A stretch of 64,000 nt of DNA from Eutreptiella sp. 'Long Island Sound 2002' (GCA_964036045.1 OZ038384.1:47979843-48043842); one strand, 5' to 3'. Shown: positions 11,390 to 23,124, numbered from the stretch's first letter. Numbers and translations: made by a program. The notes: generated by a model from the letters alone, not told the origin.

Positions 11390-13561
11390 GCCAGACTAGC
11401 GCACTTACAGCACACACAGCCAACAAGGTAAACAAGTGGAGGGGGGCTCCACGAGATGGGGAAGGGCAGTGTGCGGGCTGCGATCGCCCCTGAAAGGTAT
11501 CTGTCGGACGTGGAAGTCAAATTGCACAATATGCACATGCATGATCACATATTTATAACAAACAACGATGAGCATGTTGGGGAAATTGCAATGAAGCAAT
11601 GATACATGATATGTTGTGGAGGGTGTGGAAAAGTAGGATTAAATGAATCCTTCGTCTTTCGTGCTTGGTCTGGCTTTTCCTTTGCTGGTGCGAAGCACCA
11701 TCAAAAGAAAAGCCTTATTACGTTTTTAGCCGTTTTCGGGTCACCTTTCTATGTCGGAAGTGGAGCCAGGCGGTGACAAACAAGAGCAAAAACACTCCTT
11801 TGCCTTGTGTTTAAGCTAGCAGCGCAAAGACAGGGAGGGTGCATTTGGCAAGATTAGCGACACAGGTTGCAAATAGCATAAAATTGACATATTCATAACT
11901 CGGGCCTATTGTATCGGATTTTGACGAAATGAATGGCAAATTCGGTCAATTTGGGGGTATTCTTTTCATTTTTGAGCTGGTCAAGGCGGCTGAATGCGCT
12001 GAGAACCGTCAAATCGAAAAGCGGTGCCAAAACAAAATGACGGCGGTTTTTCAACTATACGGCAAGCCGAAGCTTTGGGGATCATTTATAAAACTGGTCT
12101 TAGATCGAAATTTCGTGCACTGTAGCCCGATTTCACTTTGAACAGTCAAAATGAAAGATCGCAAATGCCGGCGACTGCCAAATGCACGCGTGCACAGCAA
12201 ATAAATAATATGGCCAATAGATTTCTTGGGATTTGGGGCCTGTGGCTTATATATAGTGTTGTTCGGCTCCTCAACTTTGCTGCTGCAGCTTTGAATCGCA
12301 TCCCTAGGTTATATGGAATTAGTGGATGCTGTTAAAGAAGTTAAAACCTTGTAAAGGTCCTAACTCTGCAAAACACTCATGATTGATCAAAACAAATATG
12401 ACAGTGCGAATCAGCTCTCTGAGGCGGTCATTTCGAGGGGCTGCATCGTTGACTTTTGAAGTATGTTTCGTTTCGGCGCGCGGACTGTATATAATGGCAT
12501 AAGGACTGCTTTTAGAGGGGGGCGGGGCCCCATTCCCCGGCCCCCCAATTAAAAGCCCCCCATGGGGGGGGAGGTGAACGAGTCACACAACACTCATATT
12601 AGCACTCTATCACTCTCCCCTCGTCAACATTAAACTGTTCGTTTTTATATATGCTTAGATGTTGATCTGCATCTCCAAACAATGTGGCAGCTGCTTTGCA
12701 GCTATAAGCACTGCTATACTGACACTGTCACTGTAACGTTACATTTTACCAACAATAAATTCTGGTGTTATCTTTGATGCATACACTCAAACACATGTCC
12801 GCACACCAATGTACATACACATCCAAACCAGCAAACACTTACCACAGATACGTACACTGCAGCATCATCCTACACCGTAAACAAACTAGCCTGCAGAGGT
12901 AAGGCATATCAATCACGAACACTGCAAGTCTCGCGACAACTTTACTTTCAATCATTGTCTTAATACACACAACCACCCATTTCCTTTAGAAATTGCTGTG
13001 GATTTTCTTGAAAGCTACTGTAGTAGCTACCAACATCGCTTTTTAGTGCACCTAGGTGCACCGACACAAGGCGGTGGATTTCTATTCAAAACTACTGTAC
13101 ATGCTGACACCTGAATATAAATTCGATGTAAGACCCAGTGCACCCGACACGCACTGCAGAAATCCGGCCCTCGGCTGGACTCTGCGAGGGTGAAAGAGAT
13201 TTGTTTTCCCCAAGGCAAACTTTGTAACATATTCATTTCAGCTCATGTGATGTAGGTAGGCCATGTGATAGGTCAGCTGGAGCAGCGTGCAGCCAACGGG
13301 AAGGCACAGTGTTCTGAGCAAGCATTAAGCCTTCACAGCCACAAATACCCACAGAGGACCCACTGCAGGCCACATCTCCCCTCTATGTAGTATTGTCAAT
13401 AGCCATATGGTTGTTGTAAATAGCCACATGAGGCTCTGTTGAACCACATGAACCCTGATGACGACACAATGGTTTAAAAAACCAGAATTCTAGGGGCACT
13501 GCTCAACTTGGTGCACAGCCCATGGATTTTTATCTATTTTTGCTGGAATGTCTAGTGTAAC

Positions 13562-13637
13562 TAGTGGTCTGCACCGTAAAGGGTAGGGGCACCTCTTTTT
13601 GAGAGGTCCTAGGTTCAACCCTAGGTCAGTCTACCTG
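13562..13637 (+). ncRNA. tRNA-like sequence, possible SINE head
   Basis: GGTTCAACCCT at 13612-13622 matches an RNA polymerase III B box inside a T-arm-like hairpin. Upstream, ACCTC-TTTTTGA-GAGGT (13591-13607) forms an anticodon-like arm with a 7-base loop reading TTT. The variable region is too short, the T loop looks one base short, and I cannot close a convincing acceptor stem. A tRNA-derived repeat is therefore likelier than a working tRNA. Confidence 0.35.
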
Positions 13638-14639
13638 AGTAGGAAACACTTCCGTGACATGACAATTAAAGCACATTGGGTGTACTTATGAGACTCTAGT
13701 TTCCATTGAAATACAAATATAGATAAAAAGGTTTTTGGGACAAGAATGAAACAATGTGGACAGAGAATGAAAACCGGCGGAGAACCGCCATGCATGAAAA
13801 AATGGTTTTTGGGATAGAAAACCAATGAAAACCAAGCACCATGCACGGTTTCATCAATGCAAAATAAATAGAGATATCACAAAGACATTCAATGTTTATA
13901 ATAACTAAAGGAAATAAAAACTAATTTGGATGACCCAAGGAAATTGTTTCAATCAGTTTCCACTAGGCTGACCGGCTACTATGACCAGGTGTTAAAGCCG
14001 GGGAAGGTTCGGGAAACATAGAGTATTCTACCAGGAAGAGCAATTTTTCTTCCCATCCCTATCCATAAGATAGGTTGCTTGCAGACACATTATTGTATTT
14101 GTGTTCTCGATCTTTTCCTGTGTGATGTAGAGCTGTCACCGCTCAAGGCCGGGGTAGTGACCTTTTACTGACACTGTGAATTGTTTCATTTCTGGTAGTC
14201 TTATCCTAGGCCTTCCAAACGGTTTTTAGTGCCCGTTTTTTTACAAATTTAACGGAGAGATGCTTTTTGGCGCGCATATGCGCGACTCAAACTTTGTGCG
14301 GGGCATTTTGTCGAAAAAAGCATGAAGCAACGGATACAAAATTCGCAGGACAATGGCAAAAACTATTTTGGTGTTCAAAGAAATGCTTGTAGTGAGGTTA
14401 ATTGGTGCAAGCAAGCCGCCAAGCAGTGATAAGCCACCAAGAAGAAGGTGATACACAATGTCAAGCGCACATTCGTGTGTCAAGGTGTGTGTCTAAGTGT
14501 TTGTTCAGATTCACAAAATTATACAACATTTTTTTAGTCATGTCTATGTCCTTTTTGTTTAACATTGTGAAGCTTGGATTAGACCTCGGGTATGAAAATG
14601 AAATAAGGTTAAACACTTAATGGTCTAGGGGTCATAGCA

Positions 14640-15990
14640 TGTTTTTGGATAGTATATTGGCAAAGATAGCTCGCATTGAAGCCTAGGTGTGGACGCCGCT
14701 GTTCTCATTCATTTGTTCTAAGACAGCCACGATCGTACACTTAGAAGCATCTGTTGAGATAAAAAGGGGACAATAGAATGTCGGCACGTCGAGAGTGGGG
14801 ACTTCGCAAAGGGCTTCCCGCAGGTGATGGAAGGCTTCCTTGTACTTAGCAGTCTAGTTGACACGCATATTTGAATCTGCCTTGCCAGCATCTCTCCCTA
14901 CCTTGAGCAATTCGGTTAGGGAGGTGGTGTCATGGCGCTTCGACTTCTTGATGGCGATGAAGTTCCCTTGATTGGGTGGTCCGGTGCCATTGTGCAGGAA
15001 AGAGCCACAAAAGTCAACAGATTTTAAAAAAGTTTACCCTTCTTAGGCCGACCAATCAGCAGATTGGCGTCTAAAATGTCCACCATTTGGTTCAGTTGCC
15101 TTTGATATAGGGTGACCAACTCCTTTTCAGTGAGCCTCTCAGTTTCCCTTGCGATGTTTTTATCATCTATGTACACACTAATGAAGGCACGCAGCTCCGG
15201 ATGAGTTGTAAAAAACACGAATGAGGGCGCATTCTTCATTTCAATAAGCATTACCGTCCACTGGACCAGGCCATATGGATGCACATACAAGTGGGAAATG
15301 GGTTGTACTTCATCAACGACATATGCTCAAAGCCGTAACAGAAATCCATATTAGAAAATTAAACCACCTCTCGCCCTCTTGGCGATTTCCCCTTCAATGG
15401 GGATGAAGAGGTTAGAATCCGCTTTGGTTTCGGCGTTTAATTTGCGAAAATGAACCACCATCAACCAACCATCAATGGTGTTCTGATCCGATGGTGGTGA
15501 CTTCGGGATTGTGAATGGTACACAACACCACTCACTGGTCAGGCAACTCTCAAGCCAACAAAATTAATTGAGATTCTTTTCAAATAGTTTTCTCGTTATC
15601 TCATAATTCTGTCCGTGGTTCTCATAGAGTCGCTGTTTCTTTGGCTTGTACCCCTCGACTTCATCGAACTTCCCACACACTGATTTTTTGCCGAGCTTAC
15701 TGAGACGGTTGTATCCCTCTGTTCCTCGAATATTCGTTACCTTTTTCTGGAAGACAACTCAGTGTCCACCTGATCGCCAGGAATTACTGCGGAAAAACCT
15801 TTGCAGATGTCCTCCCCCTTGGCAGGGCAGAATCTTCCTCCGAAATTCACCGAAGAGGTCCGTATCAACTGCCTCTTGAAGGCCAGTGGGACGGATGTCG
15901 ACATTCTGGGGTGCGTCTTCGTTGTCCGGCTCCTCGAAGCGGTCGTTGAAGGCCTCACACGGGTTTTTCTTAACAAACTGCCAACTTCCG
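14640..15990 (-). pseudogene. Decayed Ty3/gypsy pol fragment
   Basis: Read on the minus strand from about 15990 down to 14640, one main frame with several stops shows gypsy RT landmarks. TSEWCCVPFTIPKS is followed by VVHFRKLNAETKADS, then IEMKNAPS and the active-site strand VYIDD (around 15175). After a gap comes an RNase H start, FISTDASKCT. The part at 15290-15024 is the only longer open piece. The order and spacing fit pol, but stop codons and frame shifts make it a relic. No LTRs are recognisable. It is less conserved than E1-E3 and looks like the oldest retroelement in the window. Confidence 0.65.
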
Positions 15991-17018
15991 GCGCGATTTT
16001 AATTTTTTCTTTCCGTGCACTGAAGGTTCTGACTGATTGATTGATTGATGACACCCCACTCGCAAAGACCGCAAAGAGATCCAGAAAGGGCACAAGGCCG
16101 ATCTACGGCAGCATGCGACAATGTTTGATGCCAATTTTGCAACCTGTGAGCGCGTGCCGTCCTCGGGCGCCTGCGGGTAACCATAGGTGGAAGGAAAGGC
16201 AAGCGAGAGCAACAAAGCAATAGTGTGTCTTGTTGCCGGCAACAAAGCAATAGTCTTTTGTTGCCGGCGAGCAGAGAGTGGTCACTAGTGCGAAGCTGCA
16301 CTACAGCCCAACTGTATTAATGGCCATTTGAAGAGTTTCTCGCGTTGTGCTTCGCTTTGCTGCTTCTACTAAACAGTGCACTACCACTCACTTTTTAACC
16401 TTGCGGGACATGTCGTGCTGAAGAGTGTTTTCTTTGCTTACGTTTCGTGTGCTTAGTGACATCCTCTAGACCCCCAGAGACTTTTTTTTGCCTGAAGACA
16501 TGCTCCATTGCCTTGGGTAGTCTCGCCATCGAGAGAATATGATTCACCCATTGGGGCATGTTGCAACTTGCCACACTGCCCCCCACCAATGGAAGCGTTC
16601 ATGTGTGAGGTGTGTAGTGCACACTCGTAGTTCTCCGGGTTCCACTCTCGTCACCCATTTGTTCCAGACAAATGATGGTACAGTACTCTTTGCGTCAACG
16701 AAAGAAGCATCGACTTGCCAACCAAACACCCAAACACTCTATTTGCCGACAAAGCAATCTATGTGCTAACAAATCACCTAATTGCCAAGAAAAAAGCACT
16801 GTGTTTGCCAACAACACACTCTAGCCGCCAACCACGTGTACCTCCAACTTGGTACATTGGTGCCACGGGCGGTTGGGGTGAGGCAAAGGAGTTGTGATAC
16901 ACGGTCGTCAATGGCGAGGGTGTTCCTTGAACCCCGTTTCGGCCAAGGTTGTTGTCGTAAATGATTGTTTGGGCTCTCGCAATGATTCCCTCAAACAAAC
17001 ATATATGTCGTTCTTTCC
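15991..17018. other. No clear gene
   Basis: The stretch contains a duplicated GCAACAAAGCAATAGT-type repeat (about 16203-16265) and related ACAAAGCAAT and GCCAACAA words near 16735-16830. Short frames in all phases give no recognisable protein. Confidence 0.4.
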
Positions 17019-17434
17019 ATGGCAGGTGTGCATGGACCTTTGGATTTAGTGGCCATGGACTCTTTCATGTCGGCTGAGGACCACCTGCAAAGAAAACACA
17101 TGCTGTATGAGAAATTCGGGGCGCAAATCGAAGCGGTTCTTGCATCGCAACCCCAGCTCTTGAAAAAAGGTGTTCAAGAACCGTGTTGTAATGTGCAAGC
17201 ATGCTGCACATCAGCCTACCCAACATATGTCCGGTGAATACTGTACAGTACGCCATTCGCCAAGGTTCCGGACGACACACAATACTTGAGCATGATGGTA
17301 GTTGGTGGTGTGTGCCAATTTGTGCAATGTGCATGTGGGATTTGCCGCAAAAAGAAACCCACTTTGCACTTTTCCACTTTTTCATCGGGATGCACATACT
17401 ATTCAACCCAAAAAGGATTGCAAACCCCCAATGA
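17019..17434 (+). other. Possible exon-like coding pieces
   Basis: An ATG-initiated segment (17019-17169) ends at a donor-like AAAAAAG|GTGTTC. It encodes a helical, Gln-rich peptide. A second segment (about 17215-17434) after a CACATCAG acceptor encodes a peptide with WWCVPICAMC. The phases of this particular pair do not match, so the two pieces may belong to different splice forms or to a decayed gene. Confidence 0.25.
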
Positions 17435-17437
17435 TAA

Positions 17438-18301
17438 ATGAGCTCAATTGTGCAATGCAATGGAAGGGAGGTCGGGCCTGTAAACCATCATTTCACCACT
17501 TCTTGTTCCACTCAACATTTGCTTGAAGGGCTCATCTTTGGGTGCTACCCTTACTTATCTGTGCGGGGTGCAAGATGGGCGTGGGAGGCGCAGCAGTTGA
17601 GAAGGGGAATGACACGAGAGTTGCAAACGATTTGTCGGCGTAAAGTATGGCGAAGCAGCAAGGCAAATTGCACACGAATGCTTCTCGCGTCATGTGTTAT
17701 CGCCAGGTTGGGGCATTTTCCCCCCATGCAACCTTGCTTGTCGTCATCACATGTTTTTTGCACACCTCATCAATGTTGCAAGCGACTCCCCGTGCGTCCG
17801 TGCTCTTCTCTGCGTCTCTCTTTTGTCGCCGTTGATCGCATTGGCTTCTTTCTTGTCAATGGCTTATCTTTGCCCACCGGCTTGTTGGTGCATCTTGTTG
17901 GGCTACGCGTGAAGGCTAAGTCCCGTCCCCCTACTGATTGCCCTCCATTGCGCAAATGCTTCCCCCTCATCATGTCTTCCACCGCTCGTCCTCTTGATGG
18001 GGTGTTCTTTCAAAAATGTACGGCAAGCAATTGGCAAATTAACATGTTCGGATTTGCTCCTTCTCCTTTCAAGGTAGCCAAATGGGAGCGAAGTGGTGCC
18101 AAGGACAAGGCGCCTCAAAAAAACGTGCATCCCAAATGTTTCCGTTGCGATCATGAGGTGCGGGCAAAGGATGCAAGTCGTAATTGGCGGCCGGTGAAAT
18201 GTGATTGTTACTCCGCCATCTTCCACTTGGGATGTGCTAGTCTGATTCATCCACCGCGGTTTGGGTCGTGGGCATGTGATGGATGCAAGAAGGCCTTGTA
18301 G
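17438..18301 (+). CDS. Protein with a C-terminal PHD-finger-like zinc site
   Basis: The last 60 or so codons (18136-18291) carry ordered ligands: CFRC, then CDC, then HLGC, then CDGC. This is C-x2-C ... C-x-C ... H-x2-C ... C-x2-C, like a degenerate PHD or related treble-clef finger that reads histone tails. The first Cys pair and the H-x2-C unit are followed by SWACDGCKK, typical of the end of a PHD finger. The upstream 200 codons are of doubtful quality: a second frame in the same place (17560-17790) looks more protein-like (KYGEAARQIAHECF), so introns or a frame shift probably lie within. TAG stop at 18299. Confidence 0.4.
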   Translation: MSSIVQCNGREVGPVNHHFTTSCSTQHLLEGLIFGCYPYLSVRGARWAWEAQQLRRGMTRELQTICRRKVWRSSKANCTRMLLASCVIARLGHFPPMQPCLSSSHVFCTPHQCCKRLPVRPCSSLRLSFVAVDRIGFFLVNGLSLPTGLLVHLVGLRVKAKSRPPTDCPPLRKCFPLIMSSTARPLDGVFFQKCTASNWQINMFGFAPSPFKVAKWERSGAKDKAPQKNVHPKCFRCDHEVRAKDASRNWRPVKCDCYSAIFHLGCASLIHPPRFGSWACDGCKKAL

Positions 18302-18499
18302 GCCTAGTGTGTTTAGACATTCTTTGTCACACGCAAGTGGGCACAAGAAACATGACTCCTCAGAAACCGGTCATAGGCTGTCCAAGATAAAACAGTACAA
18401 GGCATAGGTCCCTGTTCCTGCCTACATCTCCGGCACGCTCATACACACCCACACACGCGCCGAGTGAACGTCCACATTCACCATGCATGCACAGTGTAA

Positions 18500-18742
18500 T
18501 TGCAATTGCCTGGATTCTTCACTATTTATTTGATTCCGGCTGAAAGAGACCGGTACCATACTTTGTTTGCTCGTGTAAAAGAGAGTGGCACCAAAGCATG
18601 GAACGTATCTTACTACCCGTGGCACATGATTTGCTATTGTTGCGTTGCGATTGCACATGGGCGTGATCCAAAGGCCCAACCCGAGGGTGTCAAGGTGGAG
18701 ACAACAAGGGACGGGCAAGGGGGCAAGAATCGGAAACAATAG
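18500..18742 (+). other. Short open frame, unrecognised
   Basis: Eighty codons encode a Tyr/Trp/Cys-containing segment followed by a hydrophilic Lys/Arg/Gln-rich tail ending at TAG. It could be the last exon of a gene continuing from the PHD-like region, but no splice join is demonstrable. Confidence 0.2.
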
Positions 18743-18757
18743 CAAGCTCTCCGTGGA

Positions 18758-18895
18758 TACATAACCCGGACTCTTGGGTCTGAGTTCCCGGGTCTCCATA
18801 ACCCGGACTTAGAAACCGAGTGTTATAACCCGGAACTCGGACCGAGTTCGGGGTATATAACCCGAACTCGGTCCGAGTCCCGGGTTATACACCCG
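18758..18895. repeat. Tandem imperfect palindromes with core ATAACCCGRACTC
   Basis: Three consecutive units are each close to their own reverse complement. The clearest are about 18823-18856 and 18855-18890, with ATAACCCG...ACTCGG on one side and CCGAG...CGGG...TAT on the other. Adjacent units share a TATATAA junction. The region would form cruciforms or a long hairpin transcript. It is not part of any coding sequence. Confidence 0.7.
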
Positions 18896-19593
18896 GTTTA
18901 TGTATATTATTACGATGAACGTACCAAATGAGCTTTGGGCTGATTGGGCACATGATTGATCCGACTACCCTTGGTTGCCCGGGCGTCCGAAAACTAGAGT
19001 ATTGTAACCCTTAAAAAAATTGCTACACTTGAAACACTTTAGAATATCTCCCCATTGAGATGAAAATTTTCAAATGCATGTGCTTGTTTCGTTGATTTGC
19101 TCGAAAGAAACCTGGTAATGCAGCCATTGTTGAACTCGCTTATGTTGCTCATTTGGAACGACATCGTTTGAGAGCAATCCCTTCTTAGTATATAACCTCG
19201 CTTTCCTAATGTGCACGTGTTTGCTCATTTCTGCCCCACCACCCCGGGATGGGGACAAATGGTTCCGGAGGAATTGATGTAGTTTCCTCCTCATCATCTT
19301 CATCCGGAAGATTGCAAGCTAGCTCATCATCATGTTCACTAGGTGTATGTGACCAAGCGCACCATCTCTATGGTGCCCCTCCAAGTCTATAGCATTTTCG
19401 TCGAAATTGCCTTGAGTGTGGTCAAAAACCTAGGTCCCCAAGGAGGCATCTCCTGTAAAGACCCCTGATTTCCCCCTTATTCACGCCCCTTGTGCCCCAT
19501 GACAAGCACTTGGTTGCATCACCCCCCAACAAGCAGCACCTGCCCCTGCAAAGTCCGCAAATTGCTTTTGCGCATGTACGCCATCGTGTACAG
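18896..19593. other. No clear gene
   Basis: Nothing supportable is seen. Upstream exons of the following coiled-coil gene could lie here, but I cannot place them. Confidence 0.4.
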
Positions 19594-21990
19594 AAGAAAA
19601 GCTACCAGATGAAAAAGCCAAAGATTTGGAGTCTGAGGCCAATGCAAGGCAACTCGAAATGTTGCTGGAAAAGAAAGGGCTTAGCTTTTCAAAAGCATCA
19701 AGCACAACATCAGCAGGTGCTCCTCGCTCTTGTAGGTGCCTGCCCGAGCCCTGAGGTTTGGTGCCTTTCAGGTAGTGCTTGATTCAAAGGGGTGTTGCTG
19801 AGCACGAATGCAACTTAACTCAAGGGAGGGCTGGGGTGGGGTTCGGCCTCGAGGATGGTTTGGGACCGAACTGGGGCCGGGGGGGGGGGGGTTGTCTCGT
19901 TCTGGGTTTCCCCTTCAAGCATGAGGTTGCGGGGAGGACGCAAGAACATCGGGATGCGCATTGAATTCGGCCCGAAATTCGAGTTGTTGAGGGCAACACA
20001 AACACTAATCAGCATCATGTAGCATGCTTCTTTCCCGATTTCCCTTGCTATTCAAGAAAGCTCGGCTGCACTTTCACAACATTTTTCTACCAGCAAATGC
20101 ATGTCTCTCTCTGTGTGCGTGCGTGCGTGCGTGCGTGCGTGTCCAGGGGCGTGTGTGGTCCGTCTCCATATTGTGGGACGTGCTGCGTCCCGTGGCACTC
20201 TCTGGCCCCACTTGCACAAAAACAACCCATCCAAGATATTCTCGCCAGGGGCCGTGGTTTGCATTCCTGCCTGCGGGTGGGTTAGGGGCGAAGGAAGTAC
20301 CTGGCACTAAGTAGCATGCCATCGCCGGTACGTCAGCGCATGCGGATGATGCGCACGGCGAGGTCTCCTCTGACCCTTTTTTGCTGCGTTTGCTGTGGTG
20401 CAGGGCGCTACTGTTCTGCACAGGCAACCAGGTTGTTACAGAAACAAGGCCCACTTGTAGCAGTGCGATGAGTTCGGTGTCAACTATCTCCACAATTTCC
20501 ATGATGTCAGAATCCCCAGCGCCAGCACCAGTACCAGCCCCAACCCCAGCTGCAGCACTCAGTGCAGCCTCAGCATCGACCCTAGTCTCAGCCTTGGCCT
20601 CAAGTGCAGTCTCAGGTGCAGCCTCAGCCTCAGTTGGTACAAGCTCCCCCAACACAAGTAATGCCCTTGGAGGAGCAAAGACAGGATTCTCTGATACAGC
20701 TGCACAGGTTTGGACATTGCCCCTGCCTGCCAATGTGTGATTCAGAAGTCATGTCCGGTCAGATACATGCAGTGCATTTGATAATGCATTTGTAGTGCTT
20801 TGTTCCATGTTCTTCAGCAGATGTCAAGTGCTGCGATACATTTCTCCTGGTCCATGTACAAACCAGTCCACATTTCTTTGGTTAAGTGAAGCCTCACAGA
20901 TGATGAGGAGTCAGCGCACTGTTCTCACTTTGTGGGATTTTGGCTGACAGGCTCGCCTCCCCGGCCCAAACCGGTTTGAACAGTTTCAGAAAAATGACCA
21001 AGCAATACCAGGCTCGAGCAGCAGGTGACAGAATCCGGAGGAGATGCGGGATTGATGTGGCGTTGATGTGGAGTCGGTGCTCTTTTTCTGCATTTATCAT
21101 GTTTATCTGTTTCCCTTTGTGTGATTGGTTTGCATTGTGTATCTGTAGCTTGACACATTGTTGGCCAAGAAAGGTCTTCTATCCGAAGAGAAATGTACCT
21201 CTGAGGACAAGGCCAGCCCACTGACCGCCCAACAGTTCATCCAAGTGGATTTGGTGATGTCCAGATTGAAGGCTTTTTGTGTCAAGCTGGAGTTAGAGAA
21301 CCAGGTGCTCTCTGCAGTGCACTGATTTGAGCTCCCTTGGAACTGGGGTTTGGTTCAAGTAACGAAAGGGGCGCAGGAAGAGGTTGAACAGGCAAACCAG
21401 GTTTGTCTGGAATGTGATTTTGCAGTAATTTGCAATGGGCGTTCCGGAAACTATTTGCCGTGAGCTGAGTCATGACGGATGACCGCCAGGATGGTGGCTG
21501 ATGAGGGTGATGGGAATGCTGTGGGTTGTAGGGGTTGCAGGATCAAGGGTCCACCTTGAAGACTGACCTGAAAATTACCATTAGGGTTGAGAAGGGCAGG
21601 ATGGGGTCAGTTTCAGCATCTTGGCTTTTCTTTCTTGAACAGCGCTGAGCATCTGGTTGTCTGTTTGAGGCGTCCGCTTCTTGCGAGGTGGACTATTTCT
21701 TGCCAGTTGTACAATGGCACCCCGGTGTCCTGTCCTTGATCCATTTCCCCACACCCACCGCCACATTGGCTGCACAACGTACAGTCCCCGTGCTCGTCAC
21801 CTTGGCCCTCAGCAGCCAGGTACCCCAAGTCTGCATGCAAATTGGGCTTTGCGCCACTTTGGGTCGCCTTAATTGTGTTACGCAGGTTTTGAACACCAAA
21901 TTGCTCAAAGCCTCCGATGATTTGCAGGCCAAGGATGCAAGAATTCGGTGTTTAGAAAGGGAATTGGAGGCCGCTCGATCAGGATCCTGA
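19594..21990 (+). CDS. Ala/Ser-rich coiled-coil protein, four 3' exons (5' end uncertain)
   Basis: Exons at 19594-19716, 20442-20707, 21149-21304 and 21886-21990 (TGA stop) join in consistent phases: 1 at the first junction and 0 at the next two. Every junction has GT...AG: donors GCAG|GTGCTC, ACAG|GTTTGG and CCAG|GTGCTC; acceptors TTACAG, CTGTAG and ACGCAG. The product has a charged helix (RQLEMLLEKKGL), an Ala/Ser/Pro-rich low-complexity linker of about 70 residues, then a helical segment (LDTLLAKKGLLSEEK) that echoes the first one, and a closing coiled coil (KLELENQ|VLNTKLL, then CLERELEAA). This is the best candidate for an ordinary host gene in the window. Function unknown. The first exon may extend upstream. 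Confidence 0.6.
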
Positions 21991-22655
21991 TGAACGCGTG
22001 TCCATTTACGTGTCTCATAAGTCTCATTCCTTCAGACATTGAGACAGTCTGATTTGGCCTCCCGACCGATGTTTGCCACTTGAGCGCCTGAGGGTTGTCA
22101 CGCGCCGGACGATTCTGGTGCCTTGGGCCTTTTGCAGTTTTCAGAAGGCAAACAGGTCAGGCAAACAGGGTTCTGGAAGAAAGAAATGGGGTGATGGGCC
22201 AAGGGCCAGACAGGGAGACGATGTTGTAGCCGTGTCGACGAGCGAGGGGATGGGCATGTCAGCCTTTTGGAATCAGTCCTCAGGCTTGAATTGGATGAGG
22301 GAGCAGGCGTTCGTTTCCGTGTTCCACAGGGACGGGGATCATTGTGGTAGTGGGGGGTTAGTTGTGCAAAGTTGTAGGAAGCCACATCGAATCTCCAGTG
22401 TTTGGTCAGTCCCTTGTATGCGGTCGCATGACAGAACGCAGGCATCCCATGCTGTTCCGTACAGCCGGCTTCTATGGCACGCCCACACCCGCCGCCTCAT
22501 TGATTTTCGCAGAGACATAGGGGGCACCCATCTTGCTGATGGGCCTGGTCGAAGACTTTCCAATTCCTGACCAAGCCAATGCTCCATGGGGGTTTGTTGG
22601 CCTAACTTAGACGGGTGGGTCCACTACTGAGGAAATTTGTTTGTGAAGCTACACA

Positions 22656-22869
22656 ATGCGCTGGAACCTGTGCCCTTGCATCGCGCAGGACATACATACT
22701 GACGAATTTGGTTGGCCTGGGTGTACAGAAATCGCCAAGATGCTTGGTAAGGCGTTTGATTTCATTGAAGTGGACAGCAATCCCAAGAGGGGGGTGGGTG
22801 AGCGCAATGCATGGCAAGCTGGTGGTGACGGGCAGATCACGCACATGCCTGTCTGTTTAAGTAGGACGT
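22656..22869 (+). other. Open frame truncated by the left end of E5
   Basis: An ATG-initiated frame of about 70 codons with a compact globular look (FGWPGCTEIAKMLGKAF, then IEVDSNPKRGVGERNAWQ) runs straight into the terminal inverted repeat of E5 at 22870. It may be an exon disrupted by the insertion. I could not find its continuation with confidence after 29611. Confidence 0.3.
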
Positions 22870-22899
22870 TGTACCCTTCGTGAACCGGCCGTTTGAATC
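22870..22899 (+). repeat. E5 left terminal inverted repeat
   Basis: The first 16 bases match the complement of 29596-29611 exactly. The next block, GGCCGTTTGAATC, matches the complement of 29572-29584. An 18-bp perfect palindrome, ATTCACGGTACCGTGAAT, follows at 22904-22921. Confidence 0.75.
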
Positions 22900-23008
22900 C
22901 GAGATTCACGGTACCGTGAATTTCACAACTTTTTGCTGTGTTTTGCTCATAACTTGGTGCCATTGTGTGCGTTTCTCGTGCTATTTTCGCCCAAAGTGAG
23001 ATCGCTAG

Positions 23009-23062
23009 GTTCACAGATTCACGAGACTGTGAAATTCGCACGAAATTCGTACGAATTTGCCC
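23009..23062. repeat. E5 palindrome array 1
   Basis: AT-rich block with TTCGTACGAA and ATTCGCACGAAATT words about 65 bases upstream of the first module's ATG. Shares its unit with the three arrays downstream. Confidence 0.7.
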
Positions 23063-23124
23063 CAATTTCCACTGTTTCGCTTTCTCACAGCTCTCAAAGC
23101 CTTTCTTTGCATCTTCTTTTGACC

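Larger units (their letters stand above)
10255..13560. other. Gene-poor stretch
   Basis: I see no supportable gene here. It holds a 46-bp tandem duplication (10594-10690), a (CA)n run (about 11371-11389), an AT-rich block with LTR- or promoter-like texture (10900-11330) and a GC-rich inverted block with runs of G and C around 12515-12575. Short reading frames are no longer than chance would give. Confidence 0.5.

Noticed and set aside
20074-20733. 219-codon minus-strand frame rich in Ala/Glu/Val
   Set aside because: It is antisense to the Ala/Ser-rich exon at 20442-20707, which joins in phase with three other plus-strand exons, and it runs through a (GTGC)n microsatellite.
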